A stretch of 64,000 bases of DNA from Microstegium vimineum (taxonomy: Eukaryota > Streptophyta > Magnoliopsida > Poales > Poaceae), in contig CM039126.1 in assembly GCA_022036555.1 (NCBI GenBank), positions 35,667,090 to 35,731,089 of the forward strand. The letters are read 5' to 3'. The notes beneath the pieces are model-generated. The model was not told the origin of the DNA, ran no database searches, and worked only from the letters and a program-made list of their open reading frames with translations. Within the stretch, counting starts at the first letter, position 1. The number at the start of each line of letters is the position of its first letter. Below are positions 10,116-21,205 of the stretch, piece after piece. Made by a program: the position numbers and the translations under genes.

Positions 10116-12093
10116 TGTGACACCCTGTGTCAAGCTTGCATTAGGAGCATCATTAACCACTTAGCACCAGCTTTGCATTGCATTCATGTTTGCATATGCT
10201 ATCATTTCATGTGTGTGTTTATATGCTTTAAAACTAGGATTGAATAGGTGTTTTGTGCTTAATCTTGTGTTTAACCTGCTTAGTTAAACCTTGCTTTGCT
10301 TAGAGTAAAGTATGGTTTGCTTTATGTTTGTTTACCCTGCTTTCTTTATCTGTTAAAGAAATAAAGTAATTCTTTTCCTAATTAGCTTAAATAAGTTTTA
10401 ATCCTCGACTCTTGAACTAATAGGTTTCAGAATTTACGATCTACATGAAAAAGGTAGAGAATAATATTCTTAACAACTTTAGTTTAAGTATCAAAACTTA
10501 GTTTGGAGTTTTTGAAACTGTTTTGAAGTAATTTCAGTTTGTATCAAATAAAATAAAATGGGAAAAGGAGATCAGAACTGGAACGGGTCAAGTACCACTT
10601 TCGGCTTGCTCGATCTCGACCGTCGCTCGATAAAAGGGACGGACCGAGGATCAAACGAACGACCCCGCGCAGGAGGCTCGACCGAGTCGGAGGCTCGATC
10701 AGCCGATCGACCCCTCCCCTCGATATCGACCCCTCTCCCGCGCGCTCACCCGCACGCACGTGCCGCGCACGCCCGCGCGCACTCACCCGACCGCGGCTGA
10801 ACCGTACGTCGGCGTCGTCCGCCACGTGGCCGACGATGCCTGACCGCGGAAGTGGAACACGCCATCGCCGCCGCTGCGTTCCTGCACCGACATCGCTGTC
10901 GCCGCTCGCGCTGTCACAGTCGCGTCCGCACTCGCGCCCGCGGTAACGGCGCTAGGACCGAGCTTGCATCGCTGCACCGCCGCTGACGCCCTACCGCGCG
11001 CCGCGCCGTCGTTTCACAGTAACGCCGCCGCAGTGCCGCGTCTGATCAGCGCCCCGCCTCGTCTCTTTCACAATCAAGCGCGAATCCGCGCTAACGGCGC
11101 GACGACCAAGTCCTGCTCTGCGCCGCTCGCCGCAAACACGCCAGCGCCGCTGCCACTGCCGCACCTTCACGCCACGACCCCACTGGCCGCGCCGGTCGGC
11201 CATGACCGTGCAAAGAGGAGCGCCTATACCTCCTCCCCTTCACACACTCGTCCGCACTCATCCTCACTCGCTCACTCGCTCGCTTACTCGCGTTGCCTCT
11301 GTTCTTGCTCGCATCCCTCTGCCATCGTTGCGCCGAGAGCTCCGAGTATCGCCAGCGCCTCCTTCTCAAATACACCACCACCCGAGCTTCTTCTTGCTCT
11401 AGCTTTCGCCTTCCCCCCGCACACACGCTGCTCACCTCGCTTTAACCAGCAGTGGACTCTAGTCGCCGGAACGTCCCCGCCGTTCTTCGATCCCGAGTCG
11501 CCACCGCACCGACCAATCAGTGTTCACCCCTCACCATCTCGCCTCCGACGCTTCCATCTTCGTGGAAGCTTCACCGGAGTTAGCCGAGGTGAGAACGCCG
11601 TTCCCTAGCTTCAGTTCGACCCGTGTCGTCAACAGCACCGTTGCCCGTGCGCCATTGTCGCCGCCGCGGAGCTTGCACGTGGCCAAAGTTCCACAAAGCC
11701 CTTCCGGCTCAACTAGCCCTCGAGCCGCACTCGCCACCTCACCACGATGCTCACGCACCCCAGCATCGAACCTCGCATCGCCGGTGATCACCTCGTCGTG
11801 TTGCACCGTCGTGCTACACCGCCACCGCACGCCGTCGACCCCTTTTCACGGTCGCAACGGTTCAACCAACACCACCAGTGGATGTGCGTCATCATCCCGA
11901 GCCTAACACACCCAACCTCACCGCCGGCGAGAACGCGCCAACCAGCACCGTCCTCTGTTCCTTGCACGTCGACGGATGGACCTCGAGTAATTGAGGGTCC
12001 TTCCTGTCAGCCGCCCCGCAAGCCTCTGCGTGTATCGAGCTAGTTTCCGAAATGATTCCCTATTCTGTTTTCAGTAATGTGCAAATGCTTGTG

Positions 12094-12127
<34 letters not shown>

Positions 12128-14151
12128 AGAGTTTGGTAAATCCTGAAATGGTGAAATGAATTTTGTTAGACTCTTTATGTTATGATCTGTCCGTTTTATT
12201 TATAAAACTGATTTTTGGAGAATGTCTTCAGTACTAATGTTAATTAGTTGTTTCCTGCATATATCAAAGATATTTGTGTTTTTGCTGTTTTCTTAGTCTA
12301 ATTCCTGTGTTAACTATGTGCATGTATAAATCATGGAACTTTCCTGATAAATATGTTTTAAGTGTAGTTTCTTCTAAGAATAAGTTACAACATGTTTTAC
12401 CCTGCTAGCTAGTAGCTCTAGTTCTAAGTAGCTTTGTTGTAGTTCTTTGGTCCTATGCTTAGAATCTCTTTTAGTGTGCTAAATCCTGTTCAAGCATCAT
12501 CCCTGCACCATTCAGTTATTTATTTATGCATTGCAATCATTTAGGATCCGTGGAGGAACATCAGGAGCCCACAGAGACAGAAGTCCAGGAGGTACAGGAG
12601 CTAAACGAGGAGTACCACGAGCTCGACACTAACCTTCCTGAGTGCCCTGACCACCAGCCCTCCACCTTCACTCAAGGCAAGCCCCAGAGCATTCTTAAGC
12701 CTCCCAATATTTACAAATTAATCTACTTGAGTATTTTATACTGTAATGCATTAGGTGACAGGAGTTGGTTGAATCCCAAATTGATGTATTACCTTCCTTG
12801 ATTATTGCTTTACCTACCTTGTTACCCTGTTAATAAAAGTAAAAGCAACTGCTTAGCCTGCTTAGAATGAATGGTCACATTTTACATTCATGTTTCGTGT
12901 TATCCCATGGGGGGTAATACTATCACGGTTGGCTATATTTTGCTATCGTGGAAAGAACCAATGGTAGTAATGAACTGCGGTCAACTAGAAGGAAGAGGCA
13001 CCAAGTGGTTTAGACTTGGGGGCAGTCCGTCCGTTGGATCGTGTAGGTTTGTAGACGATGGTGGCCCTCTTACATCTTTGAATGCGTCCTTTCACATAGG
13101 GGCCGTTGTGAGTATCAACCCCGAAGCCGAGTAAACACTGTCCGGGCCGAATCTCAGCCTACTGTGAGCACCCTCTAGTTTACAGATACGACTTGCCCCG
13201 TGGTGGCCAACTGATTTTTGCAATTGGGTGGACTACTCTGAGATCGCGTCGGTTACCACCTGGACTTTGTTGAGTGGTAACCCAATGTTGACCAGACGGG
13301 GAAAGTATAGGCGTGTGTTAAAGGTAATCTTACCAGCTGGTGTATATCGATTCGAATTGCCGCCCCCCACTGGATATGGGGGATTATGCTGAGCTTCACC
13401 ACGGTACAACTCCATGTGACATCGTAATGGTTCTACTAAAATTTTGATGAAGGAACTGGATATATGTTATTATATTGTTTGAATAGTTCAAGTGAGTGCT
13501 CTAGTACAGGTGCAAACCTAGAGATAATAATAATAGGATGGAAAATGGTTGTTCTCTAATCTCTAGTTTCATCTTGTTCGCTTTTCCGCAAAAGCAAGTT
13601 TACCCAGATCCGCATATATAGCCTTGCATACCCTTGGAGTCTTTATTTTCAGTTAGACGGGTAAGTCTAGCTGAGTACATTCCCGTACTCAGGGTTTATC
13701 CCGTTTGTTGCAGATGGCCAAGTATACTTCGGCTATTGTAAGCACTGCCTCTATCCTTTCGAAGGAGAAGAGGAGTAGGCCTTGGGCAAGGTCTTCTACG
13801 AGCTCATCTTTTGTTGTTGTCGGACGTGACATCATGGGCACCCCCATCTTTTAAAAACTTCAAGTTCAGTTTCAAACAATGTTTTATTTGGCCACATGTG
13901 TTGTGGCGTAAGTACTACATTTATTTGGAACAAAGTGTTGTAATAACTTATTTCGTACTTTAAGTATTTTCGATTATTTGTGGCTCGTCCGAATGTGCAT
14001 ACCTGAGTTTGCGCGATCCTGGTTTGATATACGTTAGAAATCCTTCGAGATTTCTGGACTACCGGGATTATATGGGCTCAAGTGTTTTAAGTGGCAGTTA
14101 AATCCGCTACTTTGGTACTTGATCTCTTATAATCTGGACGGTTCCGTCACA
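10116..14151. mobile_element. 4.0-kb solo-LTR-like insertion with CTGCC target duplication
   Basis: The insertion starts TGTGACACCC and ends GGTTCCGTCACA, so it has TG...CA ends and 6-base inverted tips (TGTGAC/GTCACA). The gypsy protease is cut in the middle of its DGGS-SLNIIFP motif, and the five bases CTGCC occur on both sides (10111-10115 and 14152-14156). Length and ends fit a solo LTR of a Tekay/Del-type chromovirus, whose LTRs can reach 3-4 kb. No primer site, gag or pol was found inside. It contains a CpG-rich block (about 10.6-12.0 kb) with spurious ORFs on both strands and a (TA)n run. Orientation is not determined. Confidence 0.7.
12096..12125. repeat. (TA)n microsatellite
   Basis: About 15 uninterrupted TA units within the 4-kb insertion. 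No function inferred. Confidence 0.9.
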
Positions 14152-14156
14152 CTGCC

Positions 14157-14507
14157 CCCATCAACGACTATTCTTTTGAAGAAGCTGATCGAGACAGCTA
14201 CGCTGACGACCAGGGGGAAGCGACCAGGGTAGTCATGTCGTATCTGGTGATTGTCTCTGGAGAAATCAATTCGGCGTTTTGTCCAATCTGGAGGGGGGAC
14301 ATGAACGTTGTTGCTATTAGTAAGAGCTCGGAGGCGCTTACCGTTACCACCTGGGTGTCCACGGAATATGGGAAAGATGCGCGTAGCCTTCGTGAAGTTG
14401 GTGGTCGGAGCTTGCGTCGTGTATTCTCTTGAAGGGTTGTTGCCTGGTCGCTTCGCGTCCGCCTTGCTTTGGATGGCCTCCTTGAGGGCGATACACTTCC
14501 GCATCAT
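14157..14507 (-). pseudogene. Gag C-terminal part and protease start of the gypsy element
   Basis: The minus frame contains MMRKCIALKEAIQS near the Gag end and SISFFKRIVVDGGS at the insertion edge; this last block is the catalytic-loop region of the retropepsin (D-G-G-S). It continues on the other side of the nested LTR at 10110. Only about 120 residues lie between these blocks, far shorter than usual for Tat elements, so internal deletion is likely. Confidence 0.65.
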
Positions 14508-14621
14508 GTGTTTTCCTTGTTCGTGGAGGGGGCAGGGGCCATCGAGGACCTCCCTGTGGTTGTTGACGCGTCGGCGCTTTCGCCCGATGCTAGGGCTAGC
14601 GAAGTCGGGTGGCGAATGGTG

Positions 14622-14966
14622 CTATGGAGCTCCCGAGGTGTTCTTCTTATGCGTGACCGACACATGAGGACGGAGTCGGCGACGAGCGGCGTCGATGAGG
14701 CCAAGGCAATCGGCGAGGTCTTCATCAACCTGATCGACAGTGCTCGCGAGGTTGTTAGGAGCAACACGATCTAGAGTGCTTCGAGCCATCTTGGTGGTTA
14801 GATCTTCAACTGGAAGAGGGTTCGGCGCGGGGAGCCGCGCGAGTTCCGCGATCTCTGAGACGGAGACGGTGCCTTGGATAGTCCAGACCATAGATCCAAT
14901 CTGGAGGATGGCGCCGCCCGTAGGGATGACCATGGATCCAGGAAAAGTAACCGCTTGACGAGCCAT
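14622..14966 (-). pseudogene. Gag N-terminus of the gypsy element
   Basis: Starts at an ATG 38 bases inside the 5' LTR end and reads MARQAVTFPGSMVIP, then VSEIAELARLPAPNP. The position right after the primer site supports an N-terminal gag. The frame breaks before reaching the next gag piece at 14507, so the capsid region is largely missing or scrambled. No zinc knuckle was recognised. Confidence 0.5.
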
Positions 14967-15003
14967 GGAGTCGATGCACACACCCCCTACCTAGCGCGTC
15001 AAT

Positions 15004-15487
15004 TGTCGACGAAATATGCGTCGCAGTCTACCTATGGGTACCCTACGGTAGTAGATTGTAGGCGGAGGTGTAGCGACGACGATCAAGCGTAACACAGAGA
15101 GCGTAGACACGACGATTTATACAGGTTCAGGCCGGCAAATCGCCGTAATACCCTACGTCCTGTGTTTTGGTGGCTGGATTGATATGAGTATTAGGTAACA
15201 CGAGGTACAGATGAGATATAAGAGAGTTTTGGAGGGGATCCCTGCTCGCCTTATATAGCTGGGGAGCAGGGTTACAGTTTTCATATCCTAACAGATTACG
15301 ATCGGTCCCTCAAGGCAAGGGATCCGAGTCTATCTACTAGGATCTTCCTTGGCGAACAAGACTTCTTCGGAGTCCCTAGTGAGCACGACGGGCTGGTCGC
15401 GTGCCGCAGGGCCTCGCGAGCTAGGCCGTCTTCCGGTCGACAGGTCCATAAGGTCCCTAGGGATATGCCGAAGTAATATCCCCAACA
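15004..15487 (-). repeat. 5' LTR of the gypsy element (484 bp)
   Basis: On the minus strand it begins TGTTGGGGATATTACTTCGG and ends CGTCGACA, with TG...CA ends. Immediately downstream (15003-14986) is ATTGACGCGCTAGGTAGGGG, the degenerate primer-binding area usual for grass Tat elements. A TATA box CTATATAAGG lies at 15258-15249. The partner 3' LTR is absent. Confidence 0.75.
15249..15258 (-). promoter_or_regulatory. TATA box of the gypsy LTR
   Basis: CTATATAAGG on the minus strand in the middle of the LTR, followed by a GC-rich start region. Position and match fit a Pol II core promoter for the element. Confidence 0.45.
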
Positions 15488-16125
15488 AGTAACCAAACTC
15501 ATAAATCCATGGGTTTTAAACCCGGTCTATCATGTATATTATGTTAATAGTTAAGTTTTTTTATTTTTCTAGAAGTATATAACCGTAGAGAAATAAATAA
15601 AAAGAAAAAAAGAATACACGACAATACACATTAGGATTTTTGGAAAAAAAATTTGACACACACATGAGACTTTGTGGGCATATGAGCCGTGTCTAATTCT
15701 GGACCGGCCCATTTAGCATGGCACGTGGCTTCGCACTATGAGAAGAAATAGTCCCACATCGTTTATTCAAACAAGAAGACTACTCACTGAGCTCTATTTG
15801 TTATCGCACCGACTCTGAGGACTAAGCTAACACCGACGCAAACACAAACGCTAACGTGTTGTAAAAAAACACTAATGCTAACTCCTGATTGGATGCGCGA
15901 TTGTTTCCTGAGCCCTCAGTTTTTCCGACCCCTCACCTTTTTTTTCCTTGCCGCTGCCACTACACCACCTGTCAAAGTTTAAAATAATAAATATATCTAT
16001 ATCTATACCTTAATACTAAAAAGCTAACTAAAATTTCTAGCCGTTTTTTTTAGTCCACCTTCCATCTATAACTTGCAATCAAAGAGTCACCGTCCGGAAT
16101 CTGAGTCCGCGTGCTCACGCCCGCC
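15488..16125. other. AT-rich intergenic DNA, no gene seen
   Basis: Flank of the gypsy 5' LTR. No ORF or recognisable element; around 15,990-16,050 it turns into TATCTATACCTTAATACTAAAAAGC, which resembles Helitron 5' ends but lacks a clear boundary. Confidence 0.4.
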
Positions 16126-16263
16126 CCGCAGCAAAAATTTCTTAACCTTTCCTAATCCAAAATAGATTTCCTCTGAACGAGATTGAATCAAAAACCGCAG
16201 CAAAAATTTCTTAACCTTTCCTAATCCAAAATAGATTTCCTCTGATCGAGATTGAATCAAAAA
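16126..16263. repeat. 69-bp direct tandem duplication
   Basis: The unit beginning CCGCAGCAAAAATTTC occurs at 16126-16194 and again at 16195-16263, with one visible substitution. The near-identity indicates a recent duplication. Confidence 0.85.
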
Positions 16264-16304
16264 CACCGCATAAAATCTAATCCAAATCTAAATCAAATTA
16301 TCTA

Positions 16305-16560
16305 TACTATATATATTACCAAACGCAAAATTATGCTGAAATTTTACAATGTCCTTCTTACGAGACTTGAGTCCATACGGTAAAAAGAAGGAAAGAAAAA
16401 ATCGCTATATATATTACCAAACGAAAAATTATGCTGAAATTTTGCGATGTCCTTCTTACGAGACTTGAGTCCATATGGTAAAACGAAAAATTATGCTGAA
16501 ATTTTGCGATGTCCTTACGAGACTGGAGTCCATACGGTAAACAGAAGGAAAGAAAAAATC
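16305..16560. repeat. Three tandem copies of an 80-95-bp unit
   Basis: The core AAAATTATGCTGAAATTTT...GATGTCC...ACGAGACT.GAGTCCATA.GGTAAA occurs three times with small differences. The tail of the unit (GTCC.T.CGGTAAA.AGAAGGAAAGAAAAA followed by AAATCAAATCGAAA) recurs at about 17433-17505, so the block continues beyond an 870-bp insertion. Confidence 0.75.
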
Positions 16561-16610
16561 GGCTAAAAATCCAAATCCAAATTCAAATCCATATCAAATC
16601 GAAAGGAGGC

Positions 16611-16673
16611 CAGTGGCGGAGCTCGTCAATTATGACGTCTAGGGCCACTGTGGATTGACGAGCTCTGTCACTG
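16611..16673. repeat. Small foldback element (MITE-like)
   Basis: Arms CAGTGGCGGAGCTCGTCAA and TTGACGAGCTCTGTCACTG are near-perfect inverted repeats around a 25-base centre. CAGTGGCGGAG is a terminal sequence often seen on grass DNA elements. Boundaries and family are tentative. Confidence 0.5.
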
Positions 16674-16679
16674 ACAATC

Positions 16680-18120
16680 AAAGTATGTACATACGACCCG
16701 CACCAAATTTATCGTCCACGCTAAGGCTAATGTCGTAAAAAGTTAAAGCTCATAGATGCATATGTTTAAATGATATCTCGATTTCATACTTAAATCCATG
16801 ATATAATTCATAGAACGTGAAAGATGTTAAAAAAAAATACCTAACTAATTATGATTTGTTTCGCCTCTCATATCTTCGTCATGACACGTGGATTTAGTAA
16901 AAAATAGAAAAGTTAAACTTTAATTTAGAAATGGGATCCTCAGAAGTGAGAATAGATGAATGGTGGATGACTGGACGGGGAAAGAGAATTAGAAAATTTA
17001 CCTAGAGGCTTGAGCTATGCGGTAGTTTACAGAACCGCAGAAGGTGCCTGCCGGCCGCTTGCCGCCCACCGCGTGCAAGCGGCAAGCCTCTAGCGCAGGC
17101 TGCAGCTGCTGGAGTGCAGGACTGCAGGGAGCAGGGTGATGGTCGCCGGATGCTGTACCTGGCTGGAGGCCGGAGCAGATGGTGACTTCGTGGGTGAGGT
17201 GTCTGCGGCGTGCGGCGTTCGGGAAACGAAACGGCGCGGGTGCGGGAAACGAAACGGCGTGACCTGGACGATCGTGCGTTAGCTCTTCCCTTCTCTCTGC
17301 TGGGCCAGAAGTCCAATAAATTTGGCCCACCATCTAGAGCCAGACCAAAATACTACTGATATTCTAAAAAATATATTGGGCCGCGCCTAGGGGCGTGGCC
17401 CCAGTGGCCCAAGGCCCATATTCAGGGGACTGTACTCGAGTCCGTGCGGTAAAAAGAAGGAAAGAAAAATCTGGCTAAAGATCCAAATCAAATCGAAAAG
17501 GGATTATAAATCGAACAAAAAAACAGAATATTTTCTCAGCTTGAATGAATCAGAGAAAACGCAAACATATCACGGACCACATCAAAACTGTCTTTGATAT
17601 CATTACTATACACAAATATACAAAAACTCTATAAAAAGCAACGTTCCTAAAATCATGGACAAGGATCCAAAAATCATGCCATACTCATCTGGTGCGACAC
17701 CAGATCGACTATAAATTAAATACTGCAAAGCGTCTTCGTAGCCGGCATGCTCGCCCCTGGCCAGCGTCCCCGCGGCCAGCGCGCTTGCCCCTAGCCGGCG
17801 TCCCTGTGGCCGGCGCGCTCACGCCCTGAAGGCCGGTGTCACCTCGGCCATCGCACCCCGAGGCTAGCGTCCCCAACTTCCTGTGGCCGACGATGCTCTG
17901 GCGCTGGCATGCTCGTGGCTCACCGTTGTGTCGGTCACGCTCATGGCTCACGCAGCCGGCAAGCCCGCGGGAGAGGGAAGAAGGCTGGAGAAGAAAGAGG
18001 CGATGCTGCACGACGTGGGGAAGAAAGCCTATAGCAAGGAGGCGGTGTGCGGTGTCTGATGTGCACGCGAGAGATAGGGGCAGGGCGAAAAAACAAAGGA
18101 AAAATAGTCGTTTCGGCCCC
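16680..18120. other. Intergenic DNA with GC-rich patches, no recognised gene
   Basis: Two CpG-rich patches (about 17.0-17.3 and 17.7-18.05 kb) hold open frames on both strands, none recognised. The second patch contains an imperfect ~36-base repeat (GGCCAGCGTCCC.GCGGCC.GCGCGCT type), which explains its long spurious frames. The 17433-17505 stretch repeats sequence from 16.53-16.61 kb. Confidence 0.4.
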
Positions 18121-18240
18121 TCAGCTATCACCGAAGGCTCAAATTGGCACCTGAACTATCAAAACGGCCACTTTGACCCCTCAACTATGACCGAAGGTTT
18201 AAATTGGCCCCTGAACTATCAAAACGACCACTTTGGTCCT
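18121..18240. repeat. Two tandem 60-bp units
   Basis: Units 18121-18180 and 18181-18240 are the same length and differ at only a few positions (TCAACTATGACCGAAGG..., ...CCACTTTG). A degenerate continuation follows to about 18330. This looks like the subterminal repeat of a DNA transposon, interrupted by or fused to the Gag fragment of element B. Confidence 0.8.
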
Positions 18241-18334
18241 TAAACTTATGATTTTCGTCTCAATTTCATCCATTATCCCTGATTGATGGATACATGGACA
18301 GATAAACTGCGAAAAGGTCGAAACCGCCCCTCAT

Positions 18335-19303
18335 TATTTTCGTGAATGATAGCTTCTTCTCCTTCTTGTCATGCTTGCTCTTCTTCTTCTCATCATCATC
18401 ACTATGATTGGGACAATCCGCAATCATGTGGCCGGTGCTCTTGCACTTGTAGCATCTCTTCTCATATTCCCTGCCCTTGAAGTTATCTCTTCTTTTTCTA
18501 GCACCATAGCCCTTCTTCTTCATGAACTTGCCAAACTTGCGCACAAAGAGGGCCATCATCTCATCATCAATGTCACTAGCCTCTTCATCATCACTTGACT
18601 CTTGCTTCTTTGCTTTGCCCTTGCTCTTGGATGATGATGCCTTGAAAGCTAAGCTCTTCTTTTCTTTCTTTTCTTCCTTGACCTCTTATTCTTCACTTTC
18701 CTCATTGTATTGCTCTTCGGTCATAATTTCACCAAGTACCTCATTGGGAGTGATCTTGTCAAAACCATCTCTCCTAATTATTTGCCTCAAGGTTTTGTAT
18801 TTCTTGGGCAAACAACCAAGAAATCAGTTTGAGAAGTCTTCATCCTTGACCTTCTCACCCAAGCTCTTGAGATCATTGATGATCACTTGGAGCCTATGAA
18901 ACATCTCCGGGATAGACTCATCATCCTTCATCTTGAAGTGAGATAACTTGTGCTTGAGCATGTACAACTTGACATTCTTTACCGTTGAAGTGCCTTCATA
19001 AGTATCATCTAATCTCTTCCACACTTCACTTTCCTTCTCAAGATCTTTGATTTGCTCAAACACCTTGGAGTCAATGCCATTGTAAATCACATTGAGTGTC
19101 ATGGTGTTGCATTGCCGGTTCTCTTGCTCTCTAGGTGTGGGAGCTTTTTCATCAAGGATGACAAGGTCATGTTCGGTCACACTCCACACCTTCTCATGTA
19201 TTGAGCCTAGATGCATCTTCATCTTCCTCTTCCAATAATCAAATGATGTACCAACAAACATTGGTGGTTTGCTTCCAACATGGTTGAATTGTATTTGAGC
19301 CAT
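18335..19303 (-). pseudogene. Gag of Sirevirus B, frameshifted and truncated
   Basis: The N-terminal part (19303-18824) reads MAQIQFNHVG, PPMFVGTSFDYWKRKMKMHL and LSHFKMKDDESIPEMFHRLQ, typical of copia Gag with the UBN2-type fold. The frame is lost at about 18,824 (a stop after DEDFSN, then a shifted frame). The C-terminal piece near 18559-18340 has a CCHC zinc knuckle, CYKCKSTGHMIADC, followed by a Lys-rich tail. Gag would package element RNA in cytoplasmic particles. No pol follows. Confidence 0.75.
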
Positions 19304-19349
19304 CACTAACACCGAAGGTTGTTAAGTCTTGATAATAGCGGTGACCACG

Positions 19350-19361
19350 GCTCTGATACCA
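19350..19361 (-). promoter_or_regulatory. Primer-binding site of Sirevirus B
   Basis: TGGTATCAGAGC on the minus strand, complementary to the 3' end of initiator Met-tRNA, three bases beyond the LTR end. This is the standard primer site of plant copia elements. Confidence 0.8.
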
Positions 19362-19363
19362 CT

Positions 19364-21205
19364 TGAAAGGTCCTAGATGGCTAGAGGAGGGGTGAATAGC
19401 CTATAAAAATTTCTACAAAGCACTAGAGCAAAGGTTAGATTAACACTTAAGCGAAGCTTTTTGCTCTAGCTCTACTTGGGGTGCAAAGCCACCTATTCAA
19501 GCAATTCTAGTTAGCTAGGTGCCTATCACACAATAGTAAGAACCTAAGGCACTTAGCTCAAGCAAGCTAGAATAACAAACTAGCAAGCTAACTAGGCAAG
19601 ATAAAGAAGAATGTAAATACGAGATAGGGGTGATTGCTATACCGATACCTTGAGAAGAATGAATATCAATATGAAGACCAATCACAATGAGATCACCAAG
19701 AGTAGCCGGGAGACAAAGATTGACACAAGAATTTTTCTCCCGAGGTTCACTTGGTTGCCACCAAGCTAGTCCCCGTTGTGTCGACTACTCAAATGGTGTT
19801 TTGGTGGCTAATTGGCAATTCACAAGCCAAGTCCACTACCCGGGCGCCACAAGAAACCACCCGAATGAGAGTAACTCAAAGACACGAGCAATCCACTAGA
19901 GTTACCCTTTGGCGCTCCGCCGAGGTGGGTACAAGCCCTCTCACAATCGATGAAGCCGGCCGCGAACAATCACCAACACGCGCCGAAGCTTCTCCACAAT
20001 CGCCAAGCCGTCTAGGTGTTGGCAAACACCAAGAATAACAAGAAATCCCGCGGCGATGACGATGACCAAGTGCCACTAAGATGCGATGCAATGATCAATG
20101 CACTTGGTTCACTCAACCTCTCATGAATTAGCAACACAAGCAAAGACAGATGAGTTGGAGGGCTTCTCAAGCAAGCACAAGTGTATCAAATGAATGAGAG
20201 GTGCAAGAGCGAGCCCTAGGAGCCGGCCAAACCACTTAAATAGCTTCCACCACCGAACTAGCCGTTTTGCCCCTTCACTACAGCTTTCTGCGCCAGTCCG
20301 AATGCAGTCTGTGTGGGGGTCCGGACCATCGCGTGTGCGTCCGGACGCCCTGCCATTTGAATCCTCAGGTTCACGCCTTCACCAGAGCTGTCCACGTGGC
20401 CTTCGGTCGCTGTGAACAGTGCACGTCCGGACTATCTGCACCTGTGTCTGAACCTCAGCAGAGAGCATCTAGAGAGCTCCAAACCTCCGAAAGATGGTCT
20501 AGAGTGCCACGTCCGGACGACACTTAGCGTTCGGATCGTCCTGCAGAGAAGACCAAAGAGCTCCCCAACTCCGAACGCGTGTCCGGAGTCAGCGTCCGGA
20601 CTGACATCTGCGTCCGGATCATCCTGTTCGCCGAGGCCGAGAGTGAGGGTTTGCCTCCGGTCGCATATACAATGGTCCGGACGGCATCTTGCCAGCGTCC
20701 GGACCCTGCATCCGGAGCCCTTCTAAGTGCCAAACCGAGCCGACTCTTCTTCTCCAAGCTTCCATGTGCTAATACCATGAGATCCAACCTTTGTTCACCT
20801 GCGTTAGCCTTTTCATGATATTATCTTGGATTTAATTTAGTTCTTTGTGTCACTTAGGTTCATTTTAATTATGCATGCAATGCAAACCTAGTGGCACATG
20901 ATAACCGCAATCGACACGAGTTTTCCCTTCTTGATAGTACGGTTATCTATCCTAAATGTGATCACACTCTCTATAGTGTCTTGATCACTAAACCAAGAGT
21001 GGCCCTATGATATACCTTTGCCTTGGGCCATTTTTGTTTTTCTCTTTCTTCTTTTCCTTAGTCCATGAAGCTCTTGATCAATGCACCATTGTCATCCTTT
21101 TAGCTTCATGTGTCAAGGTGGATTACCCTAGTTAGATCAAGCACTTAGCCAATAGGGTTAGTCCATAGGTTTCATCAATTAACCAAAACCAAACTTGGGC
21201 TTTCA
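19364..21205 (-). repeat. 5' LTR of Sirevirus B (1.84 kb)
   Basis: Minus-strand start TGAAAGCCCAAGTTTGG and end GGACCTTTCA. It carries a dense CGGAC/GTCCGG array at about 20,300-20,720 and a TATA-like CTATTTAAG at 20243-20235, and shares its 3' half with the LTR at 5152-7419. Confidence 0.75.
20235..20243 (-). promoter_or_regulatory. TATA-like box of LTR B
   Basis: CTATTTAAG on the minus strand, at the same position relative to the CGGAC array as the CTATTTATAG boxes in the other Sirevirus LTRs here. Confidence 0.4.

Larger units (their letters stand above)
7420..15487 (-). mobile_element. Ty3/gypsy element, Tat-like, truncated and interrupted
   Basis: Read on the minus strand: 5' LTR (15487-15004), primer site, short gag, protease (split by a 4.0-kb insertion), reverse transcriptase, RNase H, a second RNase H, then the start of the integrase-side linker. 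The second RNase H after the first is the hallmark of the Tat/Retand lineage. The 3' portion (integrase, 3' LTR) is missing because the Sirevirus LTR abuts at 7420. Every reading frame is broken, so this is an old inactive copy. Confidence 0.8.
18330..21205 (-). mobile_element. Sirevirus B, 5' part only (LTR, primer site, gag)
   Basis: On the minus strand: LTR 21205-19364, Met-tRNA primer site 19361-19350, gag 19303 to about 18335, then an abrupt end. It was inserted into the 3' LTR of element A: A's LTR sequence resumes exactly at 21206 (CTTCTCACTGG, matched at 33416). Neither B's 3' end nor the rest of A's LTR is found further left, so a deletion followed insertion. Confidence 0.75.

Noticed and set aside
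10558..12043. Protein-coding genes in the CpG-rich part of the 4-kb insertion
   Set aside because: Open frames occur on both strands with low-complexity Ser/Pro/Arg composition; the segment lies inside a clean TG...CA insertion with a target duplication.
5152..21205. The LTRs at 5152-7419 and 19364-21205 as the two LTRs of one element
   Set aside because: They are related, but in opposite orientations and differ too much; each belongs to a separate insertion.
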